Source of the DNA: Dipodascopsis uninucleata var. uninucleata
Taxonomy: Eukaryota > Ascomycota > Lipomycetes > Lipomycetales > Lipomycetaceae
Assembly (NCBI GenBank): GCA_030568195.1
Contig: JAJLTO010000016.1
Coordinates: 1 to 64,000, forward strand
Reading direction: 5' to 3'
Length of the DNA stretch: 64,000 nt
Part shown: in pieces, positions 44,379 through 53,506 of the stretch
How the letters are laid out: every line of letters begins with the position of its first letter
How positions within the stretch are numbered: position 1 is the stretch's first letter
Translations under genes and position numbers: made by a program
The notes under the pieces: model-generated
The model's input: only the letters and a program-made list of their open reading frames with translations
The model's database searches: none
Told to the model about the DNA's origin: nothing

Positions 44379-45510
44379 ATGAATAAAAAAAAAAAGTTAA
44401 CAGCATCTTATTGCAAAAAGATCGTCACCGGAGGTTTGTGTGGTATTGGCAAGCGTGTCATACTCGATCTCATTGACAGACGAGCCAATGTCTATGTCTT
44501 CGACGTCATTCCTCAAACAGAGGAGCAGCACAGGTTAGCGATATCAGTAAAGATCGTGTCCGATATGCAGAAGTCAACATTACCGATTCAGATAGTACGA
44601 AAGCAGCAGTTGTATTAGTGGTCGAGACTCTCGGTGCCCTAAATGGTTGTGTGCACACTGCAGGAGTTGTTCATGGCCGTAAATGGTCGAACATACTTGC
44701 TGACTCCATAGAATTTTTCAAAAATATTGGAAGTAAATACTCTAAGAGTGTTTTAATCTTTTGACTGCAGCGCATGGCTCATTTTCGAGATAGGACAACG
44801 ACCGACCATTCTCTTCAATTGGTCTAGATCTAACGGTAGGCATGACGAACTTTGGGATGAGCTTTTACTACTAATTTTACTGTTTATTAGTTGCTTATTC
44901 AGCTTCGTACTTCTATCCAATTTGAGAGTTATCGAACATAAGATTTGTCCTCACAAATTTATGTTTTCAACAAGGAGTAAGTAAATTATAGCTCTTCTAG
45001 GGATGCTTGGTTTTTAGTCGACTAATTCAATGAAGTATAAAGCTACATCAAACTTGATGCTAATTCGGGCAGACAGTTATCATCGACACTCTTGTTCTGA
45101 CGCTATAAATAAACCATTAAATGAATCACCTGATATGGGTACAGAGCCGTTTTGAACCACCAATGAACAACGTGATGTGATTATCAACTGTGCGTCAGCT
45201 GCCGGACATCAGCTGCCTGCGCGTACTCTCCCCTATGGACCGACTAAGACAGCAGTGTTAGGAATCACAAAGACCTTATGCGCCTTTTTGGGCCCTTCCG
45301 GTATCATAATGAAATCCATCTCCTCATCTATAGTGGAAACTGGAATGGTATCTGGAGTTCCCAGTGTTTGGTGATATTACTTGGAGGAAGTTAAGGAACC
45401 TTCCCTCGCCGGCCTGCTGGTTCTGAAGATATATATATGTAGTGAGGTTAGATTTTTAATTGAGAATACAGTTTGTAAACGGAGAAGATATCAAAGTTGA
45501 TGGCTATTAA
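44379..45510 (+). pseudogene. Decayed short-chain dehydrogenase (17-beta-HSD10-like) with an apparent insertion
   Basis: Homologous pieces of one SDR appear in order on the plus strand but in different frames: KKIVTGGLCGIGKRVILDL with RRANVYVFDV, then VETLGALNGCVHTAGVVHG, KILEVNTLRVF, then after a gap IINCASAAGHQLPARTLPYG with PTKTAVLGITK, PSGIIMKSISSSIVETGM, FPRRPAGSEDI and FVNGEDIKVDG. The order and the Y-G-P-T-K active site match type-2 3-hydroxyacyl-CoA dehydrogenase-like SDRs. Several frameshifts and stops break it. Between about 44800 and 45140 some 340 bases have no homology although the family has almost nothing there, suggesting an insertion of unknown kind. Confidence 0.8.
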
Positions 45511-46338
45511 AGACTCATCACAAGGAGACCTCAGGGCAGTTCTGACCCGAGGATCACTGCTCCTGTCCTAGAATAGGAAGCATGAGCACTTATTTGCAGA
45601 GTTGTGTTTGATAATATTACGTAGCTATTTAGTTTATCAAAGATATTTCGATTTTAACTTAAATTTTGCGCTATTCAACAGTCTAGTTCTGTTAGATTTA
45701 TCTCTATCATGTAGGCTATTATGCTATTTGGGATTGGCTTTTAAATCCCTGATAACTCTTATTTACCCTTCCAATTTCACTGCCTATTGCAAATAAAAAA
45801 TTGCTTTTGCATAAGTAATGATGAAATATAGACAATTCATAATATATTAACTCCATCAAGTACTCTTGGTTTGAGGTCTTTTCAATGATATTCCAATCGT
45901 AGAAGTCATTTCAAATGAGTTACCCTCAAAAGCAAAGAGCATCCGGAGTATATAACGTTATATGGCTCGTAAACGTAAGCTCAAGGTAGCTTTGTTTTAT
46001 GGAGTCATTGTGAATATCAATATTACTATTAAAAAATTCATACGTATTGTTAAGGAGAAAATTACCGGACAGCGAACATTAAAATAACTCCAGATAGGGA
46101 AATCAATATTTAATTCTCAGTTAAATAAAATCAAAAAACATCTGTAATCAAGGACTAATAGACTTGAAGAAGCCACTAGAAGTCGAGAAGTTAACTCTTC
46201 GCAGATAATATTTCAAATCTTTGTGCGTCTCGTGTCAATGCAAACAATTGGAGACTGATACGAAGGTTCAACAGTTATTTATCATTTGACTGACTAAACT
46301 TCCGTCAAACTATAGTTGGATGTTTTTTCTATCTTATT
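45511..46338. other. Intergenic region
   Basis: AT-rich DNA between the decayed SDR gene and the converging sugar transporter. Only noise-like frames were seen. Confidence 0.4.
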
Positions 46339-47901
46339 TTAATGACTAGCTTGATCGTAGCACGTAGCATCACCAGTCTGTTCGGCATGTTCCGACGTGA
46401 CTTTCTCATCCTCCCCGTTCAAAAGGTCCCTATTAGTTGCAAGTTCCGTGGTATCGATGGAAGCTGTTCTCCATGCAGGTACTTTCTTTTCCCAGATAAT
46501 ATCAATTTCCTCAAGAGATTTTCCTACAGTTTCAGGAAACATAAAAAATACATGAATACACATAGCTAAACAAAAAGTACCGAAGACAATATATGTTTTC
46601 CATTGTAAATTCTGAAATGCTGAAGGTACAAATAGACCCAATGCAAAATTAAATATCCAATTGGCTGCCGAGCACAAGCCATTTGCTACGGCTCGCTGCC
46701 GAAGTGGAAAGATTTCAGGCACATATATCCATACTCCCGGTCCCCATGTCAGTGCAAACGTTGCCACGAATAAACAGGTGAATGCAATGATGCTTTTGTC
46801 AGCAGCCGCTTCAGGAACGACCCATCTGATATTTGCATTCCCGCCCAAAGAGTCTACATAGTGACCTTTGCCTGCCATAACACCACCTACAATAAACAGA
46901 AAAGCTGCCTGTAAAATAGCTCCATAAATCAATAACGGCCGACGACCCCAATGGTCTATGAAAATAACTGAGAAACAGCAAGCTATAAAATTAACAACGT
47001 AAATTATAGATGAAGATACTAGACCCGCATTACCAGAATAGTTGGCCATGATAAACATCTCAACAATGTAGTACATCATAATATTAATACCAGTCAGCTG
47101 CTGCCAGATCTGCGAAAATATCCCTACAAAAGTGCGGGTCCTCGTACCTTTGGCGAACAGATTCATCAAAGTTACTTGACTGGACTCAAGTCGTATAACC
47201 TCGTGTAGCTCAAGAAGATCTGTTCGAACCGTTTCTTCAACATCATGAGATTTTCCTTGGGCTTCTAGGCGCGAAATAATGAGCTCGGTCTCCTCCCATC
47301 GGTCATGAGATGCCAACCACCGAGGTGACTCGGGCAATATGAAAATCAGGAAGAACATTAAAATGCCAGGAATCATTTGCAGACCCCATGCTAATCTCCA
47401 AGAAACTGTACTATGAATAAATGTACAACCATATGATATATAATACATAATCATAACTCCAGCGGTCAATGAAAGCTCAAAGACTGCAATCATTCGGCCC
47501 CGACTTTCTTTAGGACTAAGTTCCGCAATATAAACTGGAACCTGCGATGTGCATTGGCCAATAGCAACACCTGATAGAACACGTCCTATAATGAGCTGCT
47601 CAACACTGTGAGCAGAACACTGTACGACTGAGCCAACGATCCAGATCAAAGAAGCAATCTGAATAATTATCTTCCTTCCGTATCGATCGGATATGTATCC
47701 AGATCCAAGGGATCCTAGAAATGATCCTCCGGCCATTGAAGAAGTTATTCCTCCTTGCTTAATTGAAGTTGGGTAGTTAAAGTATGACCTATAGGAATCT
47801 ATGTTTATAAACGCAGACATGGAGCCTATGTCAAAGCCATCTAGTATTCCACCGAGCGCTGCAGAAGCTGCTATAGCATAGATATTATAGATTGTATACA
47901 T
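46339..47901 (-). CDS. MFS sugar transporter (fungal xylose/hexose porter type)
   Basis: A complete 520-residue porter with 12 predicted membrane segments, no intron. Signatures in order: GGILDGFDIGSMSAFI (TM1), YRSYFNYP and KQGGITSSMAGGSFLGSL (TM2), SDRYGRK, IIGRVLSGVAIGQCTSQVP, AELSPKESRGR, PESPRWLASHDRWEE, QIWQQLTGINIMMYY (TM7), DHWGRRPLLIYG, WIYVPEIFPLRQRAVANG and FPETVGKSLEEID. The block around TM1-TM2 and the DRWEE loop place it with the large fungal group that includes xylose, glucose and lactose porters, rather than with the hexose transporter at 10314. A quinate substrate would suit the neighbouring dehydroshikimate dehydratase, but the quinate-permease signatures are not obvious. 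It has a hydrophilic cytosolic tail of about 40 residues. Confidence 0.92.
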   Translation of the reverse strand: MYTIYNIYAIAASAALGGILDGFDIGSMSAFINIDSYRSYFNYPTSIKQGGITSSMAGGSFLGSLGSGYISDRYGRKIIIQIASLIWIVGSVVQCSAHSVEQLIIGRVLSGVAIGQCTSQVPVYIAELSPKESRGRMIAVFELSLTAGVMIMYYISYGCTFIHSTVSWRLAWGLQMIPGILMFFLIFILPESPRWLASHDRWEETELIISRLEAQGKSHDVEETVRTDLLELHEVIRLESSQVTLMNLFAKGTRTRTFVGIFSQIWQQLTGINIMMYYIVEMFIMANYSGNAGLVSSSIIYVVNFIACCFSVIFIDHWGRRPLLIYGAILQAAFLFIVGGVMAGKGHYVDSLGGNANIRWVVPEAAADKSIIAFTCLFVATFALTWGPGVWIYVPEIFPLRQRAVANGLCSAANWIFNFALGLFVPSAFQNLQWKTYIVFGTFCLAMCIHVFFMFPETVGKSLEEIDIIWEKKVPAWRTASIDTTELATNRDLLNGEDEKVTSEHAEQTGDATCYDQASH

Positions 47902-48760
47902 TATGGCTGTTTATCAGAAAGTAGTTTATAAGATACTTATTATATTAATCTCAGTTTCTGAGAAATTCTTAAACTCTAGCGATCATACTTGGTTATAAAG
48001 TGGTGAATTTCGCCATAATTCGCTAGGCAACAAGAAATCACTTGATAAAAGCCAGAGTTCGCGATCTCTCTGGCGAAAAACAAATTATCTGAACTATAAT
48101 ATGGTAACTGATTCAGAATCTTCTAATAGACCAGAGCGAGCGCTACATCCAAAGCATAATTCTTCGCTTTGTCTAATTCGGGTAGTCGAAATGTGGGGCA
48201 ATAATGTTAGTGGGAACTTCTCCACCTCGGACTACGGTCGTTGTCAAAAATCCACGACAAATGATAATGAAGCACAATGAAGTACTTCAGTAATAATCAT
48301 AAACAAGCTTGGTACCTTAAACGGATAAAGCGTGGACGACGTAGCTCTTACCATGGACCAGCAAAACATTGTGGGTGCTTTTCGCTCTGTTCAGAAGCAA
48401 AATCGTAACCCTGCAAACTTCCAGTAAATTTTTTTTATAAAGTAAAGTTCCTCTGTTTAGTTTTGCACTTCTTATATATTTACATATGGGATATTTTGAT
48501 TGGGCATTGAAATGTGCAGCGATCAACAGAGTCGTTATCTATTAGTTGGAACGCAATTGTAATATACTAACTCAGTCGTTTGTCACTTGATAATGCTTTA
48601 CGATTTAGTTTACGAGATATTTAAATTATGTATATATTTCAAACTCTAATAGAATTTGGCCTATCGAGAAATGGAGAGAAATGAAGAGAAAAGTATCGAC
48701 AGTTCACCGTCGTAGACAGAAAGTACTATAGCAGCATTACACCAAACTCATAAACCTAAC
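47902..48760. other. Intergenic region
   Basis: 860 bases between the transporter start and the dehydratase stop. A CGGACTACGG (CGG-N4-CGG) lies near 48228-48237, about 330 bases upstream of the transporter ATG. No gene was seen. Confidence 0.4.
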
Positions 48761-49819
48761 TTATTGCTGAATCTTCTTCAATGCTAATCTTTCAACCAAC
48801 ATATTCCAAGATCTGGCTGCTCTTAAAGCGTGTACTTTAGGTACAGATGGATCAGGATCTTCTAAAGACAGGTTGTAAATTTCAAACGAAAGCCACCCTT
48901 TCCAGCCCCATTCTAGTAGTAAGATTCGAAGAACATCCTCCGTAGGAAAGAAAGCGTCTTTGTCTTCCTCATATGGAAACACCCGAGCGTTTTCGCACCA
49001 AATTCGCCGCCAAGCTTTATTTGGGTCATACCATGGATGACTAAATGACATTGGAGGATTAAGACGGGATGCATCTGATATCTGAATATAGAATACTTTA
49101 TCCACTGGAACAGTCTTTACAAAGTCAGAAAGGCTAGACCTAAGTTGCATATCACCTCCTGGCTGGATACATGATCGTGCTGTAGGATCTCCCCAAACGC
49201 GAGCAATAACATGGTAAGTATCGAGGCATATTCCAAAATTGGATCGATTGACCTTTTGTACTATGCGCCATACGTCTTGCCATGTGTCATTATACATACC
49301 CCAAGCAAGCGCCTCAAACGCAAATCTAACTGGCGGATTATACTGAAGACCCATGTCAGCTAGAGCTTGAAGTTCATGTACGATTTGCTCATCATCACCC
49401 GTAGTCTCGTTGAATATATCAACCTGCGTGGCTATCTGGACTATATCTGTATCAACTGCACGGGCTAGTTCGATAAACAGCTCAGCTTGCTCTAACTTCT
49501 GTGCTCTGAGCATTGGATTTGTGTGCCCTTCAAAATGCATTATTGGCTCAAAGACACAAACTTTAATATTGTGTTGCTTGCACAGTGCACCATATTCTTT
49601 TGCGATTCTTATTGCATTTTCTCTGAATGTTCCTTCTTGGCACTTCAATGCTTCCACTTCAATATCTCCATACCAAAACTCGATTCCTTGAAATCCTGTC
49701 TCAATGGCAGCCTGTAATTTCTGCTTGAATCCATGACCCTTTTCAGGATATCCAAGGCTCGGCGAGGAAATGGCAATATTTAAGCCTTCGACAATAGAGC
49801 AAGTAGAATTCATAGTCAT
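48761..49819 (-). CDS. 3-dehydroshikimate dehydratase-like enzyme (QA-4 type TIM barrel)
   Basis: A 352-residue xylose-isomerase-like TIM-barrel protein, complete and intronless. The block GLQYNPPVRFAFEALAWGMY with NDTWQDVWRIVQKV, and NFGICLDTYHVIARVWGDP, closely follow fungal QA-4/QutC 3-dehydroshikimate dehydratases. The predicted metal and active-site residues are E169 (FEALAW), D200 and H203 (LDTYH), Q246 (FYIQISD) and E313 (LSFEIYN). The reaction would be 3-dehydroshikimate to protocatechuate, the entry of quinate and shikimate into aromatic catabolism. Protocatechuate could reach the hydroxyquinol genes 12 kb away through an oxidative decarboxylase not found in this window. The generic alternative is a sugar-phosphate isomerase/epimerase; the motif match makes the dehydratase more likely. 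Confidence 0.82.
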   Translation of the reverse strand: MTMNSTCSIVEGLNIAISSPSLGYPEKGHGFKQKLQAAIETGFQGIEFWYGDIEVEALKCQEGTFRENAIRIAKEYGALCKQHNIKVCVFEPIMHFEGHTNPMLRAQKLEQAELFIELARAVDTDIVQIATQVDIFNETTGDDEQIVHELQALADMGLQYNPPVRFAFEALAWGMYNDTWQDVWRIVQKVNRSNFGICLDTYHVIARVWGDPTARSCIQPGGDMQLRSSLSDFVKTVPVDKVFYIQISDASRLNPPMSFSHPWYDPNKAWRRIWCENARVFPYEEDKDAFFPTEDVLRILLLEWGWKGWLSFEIYNLSLEDPDPSVPKVHALRAARSWNMLVERLALKKIQQ

Positions 49820-50147
49820 CGTAGTGCCTCTATGAATATGGTTTTCGGTTTCTACTTGTATGTATATATGTAGAATTGGACGTTATTTTATATACGATAG
49901 AGTTCTCCCATTGCCTTCGAAGTATATTCTGTATATGCCTACACTAGTGATGGGTTTCATTTTGGGAAAACCCTATAAAGCTAAAAATGACAAACGTTTC
50001 GCTTTGTCTGTTTTTGGGAAGACTACTGATGGCTTGTACTTTTTTTTTTAACTATGCGGACCTGAAGACTAATTGGAACCTTTGATTTCTTCTCTGATAA
50101 AGTAAACCGGGACTCAAGTTTATTCTAGATTGCTATCTAAATCAAAT
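49820..50147. promoter_or_regulatory. Upstream region of the dehydratase gene
   Basis: 328 bases upstream of the dehydratase, also holding the 3' end of the ADH. Apart from AT-rich patches (GTATATATG near 49860) nothing distinctive was seen. Confidence 0.35.
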
Positions 50148-51266
50148 TCACTTTAAATCAATGACAGCACGGCCTATCAGCTGAGATTTTTCCATAAGTC
50201 TAAATATCTCTCTGATATTTTCAGCGGGATATATAATAATATCGGGAATAACAGCGTTTCTAATTACAAAGCTAATAGCATTCTTAATATCATCCCTAGT
50301 ACCAACCATCGATCCCACTATTCTGAGATCTTTATGAATAATTACCATAGGATCAACGTGTATTCTCACGTCCCTCGATGGCAAACCTACACAAACCAAA
50401 GTTCCTTGTGCTTGCAAATAAGTGCACGCTTCATTATATGTAACCTCTGATGCCGCAAGAACCACAACTCCCTGAGCTCCACCATTTGTAAGTTCGAGAA
50501 CAGACTGCTTCACATCAACTTTTTTAAAGTCGACGAAAGCAGATGCTCCTAGTTCAGTTGTTTTCTTTTTCTTGTCTTCACCAGTATCGATAGCTATGAC
50601 TTTAATACCCATTGCTATTGCATATTGTATGGCTAATGTTCCAATTCCTCCTCCTGCACCTGCAATTACAAGCCATTGGCCAGCTTTTACTGCTGATTTC
50701 TTCACTGATTTGTAAGCCGTAACGCCTCCGCATAGAATTGGCGCTATTACAGCGTCATCGCTCGCTTCGGGCACGGGCACTAAATATGAGGCCTCCAGTG
50801 TAATGAATTGCTCAAAAGATCCATTTGCCTGCTTACCATGATACTGTGCATTAGGACAAAGTGTCTCGCCATCTTCACAATTGAGGCAAGCATAACAAGA
50901 TCCACATGGATTTCTAATTAGCGGTACTCCAACTTTAGAGCCAATTGGCGGTACTGTTGAAGCAACGACGGATGGATGAATCTTGATGATCCTACCAATA
51001 CCCTCGTGACCAGGCACATCACAAGACGACGCGTGGTCCCATATGCCACTTAATGCTGAGAGATCTGAATGGCACACACCAGAATATGTCAATCTCACCA
51101 ATACCTGACCCTCTTTGAGGATTGGCACTGGATATTTGTCATTGATCTCAATAGCAAAATCGCTGCCGGTCTAATTTAGTTAGTATACGTACATAAAAAG
51201 AAATGATTGAGAGCTGACCTTTGTGGCAACAACCGCCCTTTGCGTCGAAGGAACTGAGAAGTCCAT
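50148..51266 (-). CDS. Zinc-dependent alcohol dehydrogenase, ADH1 class, one intron
   Basis: Exons on the minus strand are 51266-51219 and 51170-50148, with a 48-nt intron (GTCAGC donor, TACTAAC branch, AATTAG acceptor), giving 356 residues. The 16-residue first exon restores the normal N-terminus: VVATK joins TGSDFAIEINDKYP. Zinc ligands are C49 (SGVCHSD) and H in VPGHEGIGR; structural Cys lie in CGSCYACLNCEDGETLC. The cofactor loop GAGGGIGTL is followed by AIDTGEDKKK, where the Asp suggests NAD. It oxidises an alcohol to an aldehyde or the reverse, in the cytosol. It is transcribed away from the aldehyde dehydrogenase at 51543. The two products are a natural alcohol-aldehyde-acid relay sharing a promoter with a CGG inverted repeat. 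Confidence 0.92.
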
Positions 51267-51542
51267 ATCTAATCATCTAATCTAATAATCACGATTGCTT
51301 CTTTCGTTAAGAATTTATTTCGGATATATAGTAAATATCTCGGCAAAGTAACGAGAGTACTTATGCCGAGATGGGTCAAGCAAGGTCGCCTTTACTATTC
51401 TTGTCGCGTGAATTTACTAATCAACTCGGGACTGCCACTTTCAGAACAGTGAGAGTGGAGATCACTGTGTATAAAAGCATCGATTGCGAACTCAATTATT
51501 CAAGGAGGAATTGTAATCAAGGGTTATTAAGTGATTTCTTAT
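51267..51542. promoter_or_regulatory. Divergent promoter of alcohol and aldehyde dehydrogenase genes
   Basis: 276 bases between the two ATGs. Near the middle is a perfect inverted repeat with CGG/CCG (51337-51372). TTTCGGATATATAG close by and GTATAAAAG (51470-51478, towards the aldehyde dehydrogenase) look like core promoter elements. Confidence 0.6.
51337..51372. promoter_or_regulatory. Inverted repeat ATCTCGGCA...TGCCGAGAT
   Basis: Perfect 9-base arms at 51337-51345 and 51364-51372, with an 18-base spacer, giving CGG-N22-CCG. It lies about 70-105 bases from the ADH start and 170-205 bases from the aldehyde dehydrogenase start. The architecture suits a dimeric Zn2Cys6 regulator, and such a gene lies immediately beyond the aldehyde dehydrogenase. 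Binding is inference. Confidence 0.55.
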
Positions 51543-53125
51543 ATGCTAAGTGACGCAATGATTTTGGATAATAAAATTCCGCTAATAATAAACAATCAAA
51601 AGATTTACCACGAATCTGATAACACGCATCGGTTTACTACCTATGCGACAACAGCAAACAACGAACATGATACTCCACTCTACAATGTCCAGGGATGCAC
51701 TGTCGAAGAGGCTGTGGAGGCAGCACGTTTGTCTGCTGTTGCTTTCAAAAGTTGGCGGAAAGTCCTCCCAAAGGATAGGCGAGACATTTTTCTCAAAGCT
51801 GCAGCAATCTTAGAGGAGCGATATGAAGAAGGTGTTTCTCTGCAAATGAAGGAGACACAATGTAGTGTATGTTTCGTATGTATGATCAATTAAGCAAATG
51901 ACTAACGAGAATTCAAGCCGATCTGGGCGGAACGAATTGTAAAAGATGCAGCACTGCATCTCAAAGAATGGGCGTCGCTTACTGATACTTTGACTGGAGA
52001 TATTCCCTTTTCAGAGAATAAAGACACCCTCCCCTTAGTATTTAGAGAGCCTGTGGGACCCGTGTTAGCCATGGCAGCTTGGAACGCTGCCGCAATCCTT
52101 GGTGCACGAAGTTTTGGAACGCCAATTGCTGCAGGATGCACGGCGATTTTTCTGGTAAGTATCTATGAAATAGTCGTATATACGATATTAGCGGTTAATG
52201 AATGAGATATCAGACGTCTGAAGTGTCTCCAGCATCACATACGTTTATAGCAGAAGCCCTGCTCGACGCTGGTCTTCCTCCTGGAGTTTTACAGGTTCTT
52301 CACAAGCGTTCAGAGGATGCTCCTGCCGTGACGGAAGCTCTGATAGCATCTCCTTATATTCGTAAGATCAATTTTACTGGTTCTACTAACATTGGGCGTG
52401 TGATCTCTACTTTGGCAGCAAAGCAGTTGAAACCATGCGTACTGGAACTCGGTGGAAAGGCTGCTACGATAGTAGCAGCGGATGCTGATGTAGAAAAAGC
52501 TGCGGAGAGTATTGTTAGAGGGTCGTGGCTGAATCAAGGTCAGATTTGTATGTCAACAGAACGTGTTTATGTTATCGATAATCTCTTCGATTCTTTAGTC
52601 AATTCCGTGCTGAATCAAGCCATTAAACTCTCACCTGTTTTGGCTTCAGGTACTCAATCTGTGAGACGACATGCAATGGCTTTCAACTCTCTCATACGTG
52701 ATGCTGAAGCGAAGGGTGCTAGATATATATACGGATCTTCTGCTATGCATGGAGCTCAGGTATACCCAGTAGTTTTGACAAATGTCACTCCCAACATGAG
52801 AGTGTACTGGGAGGAAACCTTTGGTCCATGTTTTTTTATCGAACGGGTTAAATCTCTGGTAGATGCTGTTAATCTGACAAATGAGAGCTCATACGGTTTG
52901 GCCGCTAGTATTTGGTCGAAAGATGTCATGAAGGCTATTAGTATTGCAAGGGACATCGAATCTGGCGCGATTCATATTAATGGTATGACTGTGCATGATG
53001 AATCTACTCTACCACATGGTGGGGTTAAGAGCAGTGGTTATGGAAATTTTGGAAGTATTTACGGGCTGAAAGAATTTACTATTGTAAAGACCATAACGAT
53101 ACCAGGATATAATCAATCTTACTAA
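51543..53125 (+). CDS. Aldehyde dehydrogenase (vanillin/salicylaldehyde dehydrogenase type), two introns
   Basis: Exons 51543-51866, 51918-52154 and 52214-53125, with introns of 51 and 59 nt (GTATGT donor with GACTAAC branch; GTAAGT donor), giving 490 residues. NAD(P)-dependent oxidation of an aldehyde to an acid. The general base is E265 in VLELGGK and the nucleophile is C299 in GQICMSTERVYV; INFTGSTNIGR, EETFGP and SSYGLAAS are also typical. The GQICMSTERV form and REPVGPVLAMAAWN match aromatic-aldehyde enzymes of the vanillin group. In the second join the usual LK-x-SE reads FLTSE, one residue short at the cofactor-binding Lys, which is either a splice-model error or a real change. The second Met at 51558 is an alternative start. 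It pairs with the divergent ADH. Confidence 0.9.
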
Positions 53126-53506
53126 AATGTGGTCATTGGCCAAGATTTTAGCCATCGTTTAATAAATCCTTTGACGTGTTCTTTTGAACCATTATCAAGA
53201 ATATTTTAGATCAATAAGTAACATATCACATAATCTAGCAAAAAAGTGTAGTAAGTAGAAGCTGATTATTTTCGTAGACTTCTGGCAGTTACTGCAAAGA
53301 ATTATGTGGGGGTATATGGTTCTGGGTTATTCAAGCATTTTTTGGGAAATCGCGAGTTTACATTTAATAAGGGTTTTTACTTTCTGTAGCTTTGTAAGCG
53401 GCGAAACAGGATGCGGGGGAATTTATTGAACAAGTCATCTTCAATCTTTCATCCGTAAAATATAACAAATCATGTAATATTATAATAATATGTCTCTAGT
53501 GTTGAT
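53126..53506. promoter_or_regulatory. Upstream region of the second Zn2Cys6 regulator
   Basis: 380 bases between the aldehyde dehydrogenase stop and the regulator ATG. GTAAGCGGCGAAACAGGATGC at about 53394-53414 contains CGG triplets. Nothing else is distinctive. Confidence 0.35.
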
